Source of the DNA: Pogona vitticeps
Taxonomy: Eukaryota; Chordata; Lepidosauria; Squamata; Agamidae
Direction: 5' to 3'
NCBI RefSeq assembly: GCF_051106095.1
Contig: NC_135787.1
Location: 159,224,001-159,288,000 of the forward strand
Length of the DNA: 64,000 nucleotides
Position numbers and translations under genes: made by a program. The notes below the pieces were generated by a model. It was not told the DNA's origin. It saw only the letters and a program-made list of their open reading frames with translations, and did no database searches. Positions 12,901 through 27,900 of this stretch are shown here, in pieces. The stretch's first letter is position 1. Every line of letters begins with the position of its first letter.

Positions 12901-15900
12901 AATATCAGCCAAGGTTTACACTGTCCAGGTTGCAAACCTGGAACATCGGCTTCTAATTTAGAGTTATGATAGATGGCAGCATCAGGCCATAGCTGACCTC
13001 TCACTTCTCTTGCCTCTAGAATCAGCAAATTTATAAAGGATAAGAGCCAGAGTTCCATCTTGATTGGTCTCCTCCTTCCTTTCCTTCATCAGAGTAACAT
13101 TGTGCAGGTATATGTTCATTTATGCCTGTGAAAAGTCTTTTAAGCCATTAAGCTGTGTAGTTTGCCTGAAGAACTTGTGAAATTATCATACGTATATCAG
13201 GTTGTGATCTGCTGCTAACTGTTTGGGCCATTGTTTGTACCTCGGCCTCCTTGTGTCTTCCAGTATTTTGTAAATGGTGAAGTACATTAGTGAAGAGCAG
13301 AGGTTTGGAATTGGGAGGCCCTGGTTCAAATCTCATCTCATCTCTGACCTCAATGGTGGGACGTACTTGAGTCACCTGCTCTCAGCAATGTTCTCTGTGT
13401 ATAATGTGTAGATGATAATACTCGTAGTGAAGTGCGCTGGAGTATTATTGGCAGAATAGTTGAGATAATGTATGTGAAGCTCTCTTGGTGGTTAGAAGTA
13501 AAAAGGATAAGAATGCTATACTTAGAGAGCTGCTGATTTTAGCATTTAATGATTAAAATCCTATTTCTTGGCATAATAAATTGCACTAGAGCAGGCCCAT
13601 TTGAACCAGTGGGATTTTGTGAGTCAATTCCTCTGTACAGTCATTGATTCAAGCAGGCCTACTCTGTGACTTACTGTGCTAAAGTAAGTTGTAGTTAGAG
13701 TAAGCCCATTTGAGTCCATGAAACCTACGGAGGACTTGACTCCTGAAGTCCCAGTTGAATCAGTAGGTCTAGTTTAGTGTAATTTACTGTGTTAAGCAAT
13801 AGGATTTGGGCTATTATTTGTTTGATTCCATAGTTATTTACAAGTGTGGGAGGAAGAATGATGCTCCTTACAAAGGTGATACGGGATCAATGTCTTGAGA
13901 ATAAGGATTTGTTTTTATTACCAGTTTTATGTTGCGGAACTTGTAATATGATGCAATGCATTTCTGTCAATATTACTATGTAATTTAGAGTTGGCATGTA
14001 CAAATGTTAGGCTTGTAAGATGCTAGTTTTCTAATGACCAGTGTCCACTTTTTAGATGAATTTAGTTGTAGTAGAAATTTGTATGAAGCCTCATCTTAAC
14101 GATCAGTGTATGGTTGTTCTATTTGTATTTGTATTTCTTTCTTTTAGGATACAGAAATAGACATACTGGAAACAGTGCAAAATTTGCTGAAGCATTGCCT
14201 GAACCCAGAAAGCTTCCTCAAACCTCTTGCAAAACTGTTTTCTGTTGTTCAGAACAAATTGTCTCGTCAAACACTCTGCATGGTTTTTGAGGTACTGAAT
14301 CTAAGCGTATTTGACAGTATTTTGTATTATGGAAAGGAGGACCTCCACTCCATTCTGGCTGAAGATGGAGAACAACACTGTTTTGTTCCTGATGTGAAAT
14401 TAAGTAGAGTATCAGGAATACCCTGTTTCCCGGTAAATAAGACCTAACCTGAAAATAAGCCCTAATACGATTTTTCAGGATGCTCATAATATAAGCCCTA
14501 TATCAAAAATAAACCCCAGTTAAATGAAACCCTGCTCTCCACTATTGTGTATCAACCAGAAGAAGATGAAACAACTGTATTTAAATAAATGTAGATTGTT
14601 GTACATGAAAAAAATCCCCTGAAAATAAGCTCTAATGTGTTTTTGGAGCAAAAAATAATATAAGACCCTGTCTTATTTTTTGGGGATACACGGTAGAAAA
14701 GTGGTCGAAGAATCACATAGGAGTTTGCCAGGATCCTGTTGGTTAGTCACGCTGGCGTAAGTACAGTGAACTAAATTGCAGCAGTGAATTGCTGCTAGTC
14801 TATGAATTGCCACTGTTATGCCTTGTTGTGCACCAACTCACATGATTTGGTTTAGTTGCTGCAAATCAGGAACAATGGCTTTTCAGTGTGTATACTCACT
14901 CCATGAGGATGGGATAAATACTCAGCTGTCTCTTTGACCACATTGGTATAAGACAGTGTACTATATGCTCTACTCCCCTTTTGTCATTTTGGAAATATAT
15001 GAATAATTATTGCATGCTGTCAAGTCGATTCTGGCTTATGACAATCTTTGCCAGGATTTTCTAGACGTACTTGCAAGTGGTTTACCTTTCACTTCTTCTG
15101 GGTTTGCTCTGGGGATTTTTAGCTTGCCCAAGACTTCACAGGCTGGTTCTTCTCCCATGAGGCACAGGAAGGAATTGAACTCCCAACTCTGGGTTCTGCA
15201 ACCTGATACCCAACTCACTGAGCTATCCAGTCACTTGAGAAACCTATTAGTCTAATAAATATGGACATGTGCAGTAATTTAAATGTTGTGTCATTTATTT
15301 AAACATGTCTTTTACTGAGTTTTTTTCCAATTTTTTTGGTAGACTTTGTCACATTTGGAAAGTAATCTCAAGTACATTACAGATACTGTTAAGGTAAGTA
15401 ACCTTTTCTGTGTGTTGTTGCTACCTTTGTTTTGGTATCATTTTGATTTATACGCTCACTAAGCTATTTGTCTTGTCTTAGTTGAATGCATTTGATGCCC
15501 GACATCTTGATGATATCAATTTTGATGTCCGTTTATCAGCGTTCCAAGACATCATTTCTCATATCAAGGCAATGAAAACAGTGGATGTCAACTACCTCAT
15601 TCCAGTTATGCATAACTGTTTCTACAGCATACAGGTGAGCCATTCCCCCATGGAAAATCTTTGCTCTTGCTTTACAGTGATACTTTTGAAAATGTATTAC
15701 TTTTTCCTCCCCTAATTTCCACAAGACACCTCTGTCATCTTCTTCCAACATAAATGAAGACCATTGTGATACTTTAAAGGATAAAGGTTTTTATTTGACA
15801 TCAGGGACTTTGTGCGCTGCAGCTCTTTTTGAAAAAAATCAGTTTGGGAATGAAGACAATGATGTATTTGTACAGTCTTTTTTTCTGCCATTCTCACGTG

Positions 15901-18900
15901 GTTCCCTTGTACCATCACCTTTGTTGTAACTTCCAGTTCATCATTTTCATTGCCTTTTTCATTTATCATGTATTACAACATTTTATTGGTGGCTTTTAAA
16001 ACTCCCATAGAACCTCTGAGATATCTTATACTAAAGAGTCATAAGCTGATTTAGGCAAACATTACAATTACCTTTTGGGTGCAGTAATAAGAGTAAGTAA
16101 TAACTTGAAGAGAGCTTTTAGTTAGAGAGTTACTCTTGACCAGGGACACAATGTTTCTCACAAAAGGGTGAGGAAGGTTGATGTTGTACTACTCTAAGGT
16201 TGTGTTGCTACTGGGATGGAACTGCAAGAAATCGCTCTAGGGCAGATGCTGCAAAAAGTCAAACCGATTGTATCCAGAATCCCTTTTGGATACAGCCTGT
16301 TTGACTTTTTCCAGCATCTGTAGTCAAGTCTTCTCACTTACTCTCCTTCACCAATATAGCCCTTGAATGGCCCAAAAAGTTTTTTTCCAGGGAAGCTCAA
16401 GAAAGGCCCAGGCTATTATGTAGTATCAGGTAGGAATAGTCAGACAGAATTGGAAGAAATGTTCAGAAAGCTGTTGCCTGCCACTCGGTTTTAGCCAGTT
16501 TCCTGCCCTCTGTCCAAAAAAACAAACCAAAAATCCCCACACAACAGACCTTTCCTAAGGGTCCCCTCACACTTGGAAGAGACTTCAAGGCACAGGGCAG
16601 CGGACTCCTGTTATGGGGAAGAAGGCAATGCCCTATGGCCAGAACAGGCTTTGTTCAAGAATGTAGCTATAAAGTAGCAAAACTATTTTTTATTTGCTAG
16701 GAAAAGAGAAGGTTGGAAGAGGTTTATAGTGATCTTTATTGAATAGTGAATAGAGCCTTTCAGTCATGGCTTGTGGGTGAGAGGTTCCTAGGTCCTCTAA
16801 AGCCAGTATGGTTGTATATTTGTAATCATGTACATATTTTGTTTCTCGTTTTTTAAAATCACCTACATAAGGATTATCTCTTGTCATTCCATGTGACCTA
16901 ACCTTTCTTCCCCTCTCCCTTCCCCTCTCCAGTTAGGGGAGATGTCTCTGAGTGACAGTGCTGTTCTCTGCCTCAATGCTGTTATTAGTCTTCTTGCTGA
17001 GATCGATCACACAGAAGAGGAATACAAAGAAATAATCCAACATACTCTTCTGGAAGCTGTGAGAAAAGGCCTGAAGAGCAAGGTGGAGGTAAAAGGCTCA
17101 GTTGTTTACATGGTGACCGGAAACAGGGGCCAGTGGTGTATTTTTGCTGAATCCAGCTGCTTTGGTCAGAATTGGTTGTTACTCCTCCTTCCTGTCCACT
17201 CTCCAAAGACCTGGTTTGAAGGGCTGGGAAACCCTCTGAGCCAGGTGATTGGGTGCCATATAGGTTTTAGCAGGAGTGGGAGGGGAGCAAAATCCCAATG
17301 CCTATGGCAGTGAATACCAAAGTTCAGCACTGCATCTTGGCCAAGGCTGTCTATGTTTTTGCACACTTCAGTCCCTCACAGTGTAGGCAAGGGGGTCCTT
17401 TAGCGAGTTTTTTTTATCAGTCAGGGAGTGACTACCTCTAGTATGTTCTGTTCAGTTACATTCTAATACAGTTCCCATTTATTTGGTTTTTTTCCTTTGA
17501 CTTTAAAGTTTGTAAAGCACCCACAGGGTTAGACACATGCACAAACAGATGTTTAGCAGCATAAACAGAATACTTTATGTCTGTTTCTGTTATGAGACTC
17601 TTCCTTGCTTGCTCTTGCCTCCCTTTCAGGATGTACTGAATTTAATGTAGCAATAAAAATTTGGAAATGAGCTCAATTTCCTATGCTAGCACACTTTGTG
17701 TATGTGGCGCAGAAGTTGAGAGTGTGTTTCTTATGGTGCCATAAAGACAAAAAGTTTCTGTTTGACATACATTTTTGTGAGTGTGTCTCATGAAGTGGGC
17801 TACAGATCATAAAAGCTTATGCCAAATAAAATATGCTAGTCTCTAAGGTGTCTTTCTAACATATTAATCTTTGTGCAAAACAATTGTATCATAAATAATG
17901 GTGTGTTTTTCTTTTCTTTTTTAAAAACCTAGCATGCTAACTGATGATTTTAGTTTTTCCTGTTTTGAAACATATCCTGTGCTCCTTGAGGTCTGGAGTC
18001 TGGAAGGTTGTGGATCTGTTCCCAAGACTTTTAATGAAATCTTGCAGGTGTGCCAGATATTTTTTGTCCTTGGCCCAGCTGCTGGAACTGATGGTTCCTC
18101 ATGTGCTCCTCTTTCCTTGCCTTCCTTCCCTGTAACCCTACTTTGGCGCATGCTGAAATATATGAGATCCCACCTCTGCGAGTTAGATTATGTGCAGCTC
18201 CTTTCCATTTGGTCCAAAGACTGGAAGAAATGTCAGGCGGAATAAATGGCGAATGGATATAGTAAGCTGCATGCTTGCTAGCTTAAACAAACAATTGGAA
18301 ATTTGCTTTATATTAAACGCCAGGGTCTTTTTGCATCTTGTTGCTTTCAGAGCATTCAGCAGGATTACACCTCATTACTCTCCTACTTGATTCAAGCATT
18401 TCCGAAACACCCAGAGTTTCAAGACTTGGTCCAGCTGACTGACTATCATGACCCAGAGATGGATTTTTTTGAAAATATGAAGCATATTCAGGTAAAAGGC
18501 AATGCTATTGATATTTTTGTTATCTGATGGTAGAAAAGTGATAATATTTACTGTATATCACTTATCTCTTCAAGTATTGCCATATTTTTAGGGATAAAAC
18601 GTTAAAGATTCTTCATAGTAATGAGAATGGATGGATGTAGTTTGCTATTAATACCCTTTAAAATATAGCAATACGAGCTTACTGTTCAAAGTTGTCTTCT
18701 GAAGTCAACCACTCAAGATTTTAATTTGGCATTTAGCCTCTTCTACTGAAAACCTCAGTTTGAAGATGTTTCAGACTGAAACTGATACAGGTACCTTGTG
18801 GATTAAATTATCCTGAAGATGATTGAATAAGTGACATAAGAAGATTATCAGAAATTTTATTTATTTTAGCCTGTTAAGAGTTGGTAAAGCTTTTTCTTGC

Positions 18901-21900
18901 ACATTATGGCACGCAAATGTTGTTGTTTAATCATTTAGTCGTGTCCGACTCTTTGTGACCCCATGGACCAGAGCACGCCAGGCCCTCCTATCTTCCGCTG
19001 CCTCCCGGAGTTTGGTCAGATTCATGTTCGATGACATTGTCCAACCATCTCATCCTCTGTCGTCCCCTTCTCCTCTTGCCCTCGTACTTTCCCAACATCA
19101 GGGTCTTTTCCAGGGATCAGGGTCTTTTCCCTTGCAAATGTTACAAGATGACAATTTAATATGGATGCTCACTTGGTGAAATTATTCTTTTTATCTTTTG
19201 TATCTTTCAGATCCACAGAAGGGCACGAGCATTGAAAAAACTGGCTAAACAACTTGTTGAAGGCAAAGTTTCATTGTCTTCCAGATCTCTTCAAAATTAC
19301 ATTATGCCTTATGCTACTACCACTATTTTTGGTGAGAGGATGCTTAAGGTGAGCCTTTAAAATATATGGGTTGGAAGCTACTTTCATTTAATTGTTCTTT
19401 GTGATACATTTTTCCACCAATGTGATTTTTTTTAAGGAAGAATCATTTGCCTTTTCATGAGTAGAGAAAACTTTGAAAATACAAGTTTACTTTAGATCTG
19501 ATGTTACATTATAACCTTTGGATTTTTCCATACCATAGCTCTTATTTTTCCATTTATCCTTAAATACCTCTCCTACAAGAAAACCTTTCAGTGTGTTAGG
19601 CCTGGTAATAGTCAACATATTTCCTTCAGATCTTTTAGTTCATCCTTCCCCAACATGGCACTTTCTGGGTGTTTTTTTCATTGCAGCTCCCATCATTACA
19701 TATACTGTTGACTTTGCCAGCAAGGGCTGTCGGAAGTTATATTCCAAAACACCTGGCAGGTGCCTGATTAAAGGAGTCTGCTTTAGCTTTAAAAGAGCTA
19801 ACAACTCTTGTGAAAACTTTACTGAGCACTTAGTTCTTTGGAAAGTTCAGGGTTTACTTGGTTTTCATTCATTTGTGTATGTTCTGCTCTTCCTTTAGCA
19901 AAGCATATGTGATTATTCCCCTCCAGTTTTATCTTTACACCCTGAGGGTGAGAGGTAGGTTGGGCTGAGGAGTGGTTAGACCATATTCACTCTTGACTTT
20001 CATGGAATTCTCATCTAGTGCTAATTCTTACCCCACTCTGATTCTTGTAATGCATCAGGTAACTTCAGAATTGAACCAGATAAAATCTCATTGTTCAATA
20101 AAAACTAGATTCCTGAACATTGCAAAATACTTTGCTCAGTTGGGATATATGGAGTGTGAAACAGTGTTAGGCTTGGGTATGTTTTTAGAATTTCGAGTTC
20201 TGCAGATTTTGTAGCCGAAATTCTACTTTAGCTCTTTTTCACTGCAACTTCAGAGAGTTTCAGATGTTGGTGAAAACACCCTCTGTATTAATTTCAGTAT
20301 GCTTTCTTACTTTAGGCAAGGTGTTTGCACTGCTTCATAACTTGAGGTTTCCTTTTTTTGTTCCCTTAGCATGAAAACATGGTGACTGCGTCAGTGGAGA
20401 TGGTGGGAGCTGTTTGCAGACATCTTTCTTGGTCAGCCTACCTCTATCACTTGAAACATTTTATACATGTCTTGCAGACTGGACAGATCAATCAGAAGCT
20501 GGGTGTCAGGTACAGTAATTCATTATTTGAGCAGTTTCCAAAGAAGTGGCCATGTTGGCAAAAAGAAAGGAAAAGAAGGAAGGGGGAAGAAAAATATTAT
20601 AGCAGTTTAAAGACTGAGAGATTTATTTCACGGTGAGCTTTCATGGATCCAAATTCATTTCTTCAGATACTTCTTAGGTTTACCTACTTGTCAGTTTAAA
20701 GAGTCTTTATTCTTGCTTGCTAGAATATTGGACAGGGGCTCAAGGAAACTGGTTTCAATTATTCATTCAGACATGAGTTTCACTGGGTGGTGGCAAGTGG
20801 TAAAACTACCCCTTAAATAAATCACATCCCTTGGAAACTCTGCTAGGCTTGCTATAAGTCAGAATCGATTGAGATTCAGCATTGTGCAGATAAGCTATTC
20901 TTCCTTCACAACTAGCAAGGGATAACTCAAGTTACCAAAATCTATTCCTGTCCTTTAATTCTAGAAATACAGGTGATAGACAGGAAGTGACACAGGAATA
21001 GCCCAAGGAAAATTGTGTTGTTGACAACAGAGAGGATGTAAAGAACTGCTTAAGTAGTTTTGCATACTGCCAGGCTAAAGAAGAAAAGGGATGAGTGTGG
21101 GGGGTCTAAATCCAGTTCTTCCCAATTAAAGTAGGCCCATTGAATCAATGGGAACATGGTAATTCAAACATTTATGCATATCCCTTTGACTCAGCACATT
21201 TCTCTAGTCAGGACTAGCAATCAGATTTAGCCCACAGAATCTGCTGGATCCCCAATGAGCCTTTTGGAAACAAACAAAGGGTTCTTAACCTTACCTTGAA
21301 ACTTGTGGCATTTTCTTAAGCCTGGAACTTTTGCTGGGCCTTCTTGTTAACTTCCTGTTACTTCCAATGCATTTACTGTACTAGGACAATATATTGTCTT
21401 TTAAGAATGATGCATTATAGTTCACTAATATAACAGACTATTATTGGGTTTTATATACGATGGTGCCTCGCATTACAACATTAATTCGTTCCAGCGAAAG
21501 TGATGTAGAACGAAAACGTTGTAATGCGAAAATAAAAAGCCCATTGAAATGCATTGAAACCCCTTCAGTGCGTTCCAGTGGGCTGGAAACTCACAGTCCA
21601 GCGAAGATCCTCCATAGGGCGGCCATTTTCGGTGGCTGTTTTGCGAGGAATCCGTCCCAGAAAACAGCGGTGAGCCATTTTATTTACCCGGCGGCCATTT
21701 TGAAACAGCCGATCAGCTGTTGGAAATTTGTCGTTTTGCGAAGAATCAGTTCCTGAAGCAGGGAACCGATCATCGCAAAGCGAAAAAACCCCATTCAGAC
21801 CATCGTTTTGCAATCAAAATTGCAATTGCAAAAAGATTGTCGTAATGCAGTTTTGTCGTAATGTGGGGCAGTCGTAAAGCAAGGCACCACTGTATATTCT

Positions 21901-24900
21901 TTCAAAATGTGTGTCTCTTATGTCTGAGGAAGTGGACTTGTCCATGAAAGCTCACATTAAAATAGAGCAGTTAGTCTTTAAGATGCCACAACATTTTTGT
22001 CTTTATTTATTTTTTGTTTTTGCCTGATATGGTAACATAGACTAACACTTCTTCTAATTCACAATAAGTGTGAGCTTGCAGACAACACCAGTTAGTTCTT
22101 CTCAAATGCATGAAGAGGCTCTCTGTTTCTTTCAGACCTGCTTTGCAATCTATTTCAAAAGTTGTGATTTCTTGAATTTAAGCAGCTTATATTTTCCTTC
22201 CTTCCTTCTTTCCCCCACAGTGTGCTGGTTACTGTGCTAGAGGCTTTTCATTTTGATCACGACACTCTTGACAAGCAGCTTGAAGTGATTCAAAAGGAAG
22301 GTAAATTGATAGTTCCTGCATCTGGTAAAATAGGCTTCAGTTTTTATTACTATGGTGGAGCAATTTATTCTGGCCTTAATAAATTTTCCTTGCTTTTAAG
22401 ATATTACAAGAATCCTTTTTGTACAATAGCTTGACATGGGTACCTCTGTGGGTTTTGCAGTAAAAGCAGGAGTTTGTATGATAGTTACTGTTTATATTGG
22501 GGTGGCCAGCTTCTGTTACTGCAACATGGGCTGCAAGGCAGAGGCCAAGTCAAGGGTGGCCACTTGTGACCTTTCAAATCCTGCAGGGCTGTGGCTCCCA
22601 TCCTCCTTAGCCATTGTGGATGTTTGCTAGGCCTTAGGATGGGAGTTGACCAACCCTGCTTTAATTTTTGGTAGATGGAACTGGGTGGTCGGGGTTTTTT
22701 ATGTTCTTCTATCTGGGATATTTTTCTCATCTAAATTAATTAACAGATTGCTATTTAATGCCACAGTTCTAAATCTCTGTGAGATTGTAGATAAAATATT
22801 TGTTTTCCCACTGCAAGGGGATTCTGTTGCACCATCGGAGCATGGGCCCCTTTGCAGTGTTCTGTAATTTATTTCAGCTGAACTGTTGAATGGCGGTCAG
22901 CTTCATGTGATCTTCAGAGTTGCCCTGAGCTCATTTTCAAGATCCACTGCCTAGGATCTTGGCTAGTGTCTTTTGGACCCTAGTGGCCCTTTGTTAGGGC
23001 TCCTCCTCAAAATAAGGCTACACCAAATAAGGGCCTGGATTGCTTTTGTAGTGTATTTCACACATCATGTTTAGGTTCAGTGAAATTATTATATTTAACA
23101 ACAATAATCTCAGAACTGCAGAGCTGTAAGGAACCCTATTGATCATCGAGCCAAGCCCCTGTCTGGGCAGTCAAACTCCCAACCTCTGGCATCATGGCCA
23201 GATAACTAAACCACTCTGTTAGCCAGCGTTTCTGTGTATCATTGATCTTGCGGTCCTAGTGCTGCTCCATTAGAAGAAGAACATAGAGCTCTGACTTGCA
23301 TGAATTTGAATAGATACAGTAGTGCCTCGCTTAGCGACGTTAATCTGTGCAACAAAAATCGCTGTTAAGCGATTTCGTCGCTAAGTGATTTTAAAAAGCC
23401 CATAGAAACACATTGAAACCCCTTCAATGCATTCCTATGGGCTCCAAAACTCACCTTAAGTGAAAATCCTCCATTGCGGCGGCCATTTTCAGTGGCTCTA
23501 AAGCGAGGCAAAACAGCGGGCGGCCATTTTGGAACCCCTGATCAGCTGTGCGAAAATGGGGGCTTTGCGATGATCGCTTCCCCACAATCATTGCAAAAAG
23601 AATTTTCCCCATAGGGGCCATCGCAAAGCGATCACTTTTGCGATCGCAAAAACAGTGTTGCAAAGCAATTTCTTCGCGGAGCGATCACTAGATCGCTATG
23701 CAAGGCACCACTGTATTGGGGAATTGTTACTTTAAAAATTCCCTTGATGGAAGAATACCTGTTACTCTCCCATCCGAAGAATTTCAGGATCTTTCAAAAG
23801 AACACAAGAAAGACCACTGGTCATACGTATCTGATCTTGTACAACAGGGATGGGCGTAGTGCAGACCTGCAGATGTTGCTGGTCTGCCGCTCCCAGTGCC
23901 CTTCAATGCAGGTTATGTTGATGGGAGGTGCAGTTGAACAACATCTGGAGAGCCAGACTTTCTCCAGTCTCTTCTATAATACTGATTTGATTTAGTGACG
24001 ATTGCAGAGAATAGGTTTCTGTTGCTGTTTCAAGTAGACTCCAGTTTTGTAACCCAGTTTTTGGCTTGTGTATTTCTTTCACTAATAAATACTAATAGTC
24101 TGAATGAGGATTATAAAAAAGAGACCATTTCATTGAAAGCCCATTACTCTTCCGCTGAGTTTTTGGCGTCAAGGGTATTGGCCACAAAGCTTGACCATAT
24201 GACCTAATTCTTTGAATATGGGTCTTTAGAGTTGCAAAATGCTACCATCCACCCACAAGAGGGAGATATTGACAGGCTTGGGGAGGAATTCACTGTTTGT
24301 AAAAGTACCAAAGATAACCATGCTGAGTGGTCTCAGAGTGCTGACTGGCTGTGGAGGGAACACATAGAACAGAATATTGTAAAAGAAGGCATGGCTGGTT
24401 AGAAGTCTAAAAAGGAGCACTTCACATCATAGGATTTTATAGCATGTCTCACTTGCTCAGTCTTATTCCGAAAAAGCTCTGTACTGGCAAACAGTGGGAG
24501 TGATTGACATATATTAGGAGTGGGTAACTGCAGGCCTCCAGATGTTGCTAGAACTGCAACACCCAGCAGCTCTAACTAGCATACATCACTGCCGAGGGAA
24601 TCGTGACTGTTGCAGTCCATCAGCCTCTTGTGAATCACAGTTCCCCACCCTTGGTGCCTTTTCTTCCCATTTTGTGTAGGTGATGGAGAAGTGATGGATG
24701 TTGAGCCTACAGTGGAGAATCCTGAGATGGAAATGGAACTTGGTGATGGAGAAGAAGGCCAAGAGGGCAGCAGAGCCCTCTTGGAGGATGCAAATGAACA
24801 GAAAGAGCCAGTGGTGTCTTTGCCTGATCAGCCTGATCATGAAGGAGCTGAAGATTCTCCAAAAGCTACAAAAGCAATTTCCTTCCTGCCCAGGAATAAG

Positions 24901-27900
24901 GAAGAGTTGGAAAGTCTGATCAAACATATTCAAGAAACAGTAACTGGCAACATCTTGCCAAAATTGCACAGATGTCTCATCGCAAAGGTGCTTTCTTATG
25001 CTTCAGAGTCTTTTTTTTTTAAACAAAAGTTTGAGTATATATTTGAGGTCCAAGCTTCAGGAGATGTCATTTAGATCACTTAGATGTTGTGTTTGCAATT
25101 TAGACATTATATAGAAGCTTTTAAAATATAAATGATGTTGCAGGGGATAGTCTCTGTGTGGACACAGGTGTGCAGACAAGCAAGTTTAGCACCAGAGAAA
25201 AAGCAGCATGTTGCATTTTTTGATATCACATAAGTACCTTTTGTTTTCTTATTTAGAAGGACTTCATATTAACCTCTCTAGCATAATACACACACATGCA
25301 CGCATGGACATGTGCATATGCAGGGTGGTAGGTTCTGTTTGCGCTTCATTGCACGAATTTCTCTTCAAACTCTTCCCCTTCATATACTCCTGCAGGAATT
25401 CCAAGCACATGTTAATAGCCTACTGATTAATCAGAGCCCATGCCTTGGCTCAAACATTCCAGAAGTTCTTTTTGGATTTTTTAAATCTGTTACATTATTA
25501 TCCTTCCCTTCCTCCAGGGAAGTGTGGAGCACTCTTGCCCTCATTTTATGCTTGTAACCACCTTATGCTATATGAAAGGTTAAGATTATGAATCACCCTA
25601 AGTTACCCAGAGGTTTTCATGGCTCAGTGGTTCTTAACCTTTGTTACTCAGATGCTTTTGAACTGTAACTCCCAGAAACCCCAGTCAGCACAGCTAGTGG
25701 TGAAGGCTTCTCGGAGTTGCAGTCCAAAACTCCTGAGTAACCCAAGGTTAAGAACCAGTGTCATGGCTGACCAAGGGGCAGGGTTGTATTTAGGTCCTCC
25801 TGGTCCACTCTGGCATGTTAGGCTATGTGCAGAAATTTTATCTGGGCAGAAATATCAAGAGTAATACCTCACAATTGCTTGTAGACAGAATAATTGCTGA
25901 GAAATGTTGATGATTTGTCTCCTTATGATCCAGGTCAAAAGAGATGAAGAACACAAGCTTGTAAAATCCAAGGTTGTGAATGAAGACGAGGTAGTTCGGG
26001 TACCTCTTGCTTTTGCAATGGTCAAGCTGATGCAGTCTCTTCCACTAGATGTCATGGAGGAGAATTTACCAAGGTAACACCTTCACGAGTGACCGTTCCC
26101 TCTGCGGAACATAAATAATTGAAATATAGCATAAACCTGCTGCTGAAATGGTCTTAGAAGGGCAACTCTTGTCATTTAAGCCCATGTTTACTACTTCTCC
26201 ATTTTATTTCTGTTGGTGATGTTTGTCTCTCTGTTTGTAGCATCTTCCTGAAAGTCTGCTCTCTTCTGAGGAATAGAGCTCAAGAAATCCGGGACATTGC
26301 CCGTAATACCCTCATGAAAATAATGGAGACTCTGGGCCCTCACTACCTGCAGTATGTCTTAAAAGAGATGCAGTCAATTCTTGTTCATGGTTATCAGGTG
26401 AGATCCAAGGGTTCTTCCCTCTTCTGACTTGTTTTTAAGCAAGAAGAAGAGGAGTTTGAGCTGAGTGACCTTCTTGGTTGCTTGGTGCATTCCTTTTCCT
26501 CCAAGTCCACATAATAGGCAGTCGTCGAAGAGTGACACCGAGGAAGGACAAGAATAGGAAATGTTTCTTCAACAATCCTGGCAGGGTATGGAAACTCTGT
26601 TCCTGGAAATTTCTCTTCCTGCTATTACAGGCAGGAAGCTGCCTTACATTAAGTGAGACGATTGGTCCATCACTCAGTATTGTCAACTCTGATTGGTCAT
26701 GGCTCTGCAGGATTTTAAGATAGGTGTTACCTGGGTAGCAATCCTGAGGCAGATGGCATGTTTGTGCCCTCTCTTGTCAAAGAAATAGACAGCTTGAATG
26801 CTACATCCCTGACTGATTTAAGCTATTCACTTGAATCTTTATCTCAGTCCAGTCCACCTTTTTCTGATGGTGTTTTCTGGTGTGTTCAGTGGATGAAAAG
26901 TTCCTTGTTCACCCAGCTACATGTACAGCTCTTTGTGCTCTGCAGCACTTGGATTTGTGATAGGTTGCTGAGTTGGACAGCCCGAAGGCCCAAAAATTAG
27001 TTGCACTCCAGCTTAGAAATACTGAAAAGTGCTAGGTTAATGTAGATTCTATATTGACAAGGATGGATTTAATTATTAGTCCCAGAGAGAGTAGACTCAC
27101 TGAATCAATGGGAACTTGGTAAGTCAACATGTCTATAATAGTGACAAACAACTAAATTTAAGCCAGTGTAGCTAGATTTTCTATTCCATATTTGCTAGCA
27201 TATTTGTGGCATCCTTTCAGTCTGAAATGACCTTGATCTCCTTTTTTGCTCATCTAGGTCCATGTCCTCACTTTCACTGTCCACCTCTTGCTGAAGAGCC
27301 TTGCCAGCAATCACCTGAAGGCTGGTGATTTGGATCCTTGTGTAGGGTTGATGACCGAAGTAAGTACTTCCTGCCAAAATGGCACTGCATGACCTTGTTT
27401 ATAAGATACACAAGGAAATATGTTTTGCTTTGTCAAGCAATCCTTTTCTTGACCACTTAGCAAATTTATAGGATTTCTTGTTTCTTCAGGGGGAAGATGG
27501 TCAGATTCAAATAATAGACTGCAGGGCATAATGTTAAAAATGACAGGATCTAGTTCACAACAAGCATGACTGCATGCTTTCCCTTTCTCTTTTCCCTTTC
27601 ACAATTGACAATCATCAAAGAAAATAAAATTAATTTCTTTGTGCCCCTCTAGTGCTATTTTCCAGCTCTCAAACCTCCAGATCTGTTCAGGACTAAGGGA
27701 CCCAAAACAACTTAGCAGGGCTTGGTTAACATGCCCCCATGTCCCTGTTGGGCAATAAAATTGGGGAGGTAGCATATTATGGGGCATGAGGTTGTGCAGG
27801 CGTGCATGGCCAGGCACGTGGAGCTCTCCAACCATGTGGTAGATGTGAAGTTGTGACACTTATTCTGCTGTTGTTAATTCTCCTGTTTGTTTCTTCTAAG

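Noticed and set aside
17934-18245. 103-codon plus-strand frame just upstream of UTP20 exon 17
   Set aside because: Exons 16 and 17 already join in frame and match the family sequence without it. There is no recognisable domain.
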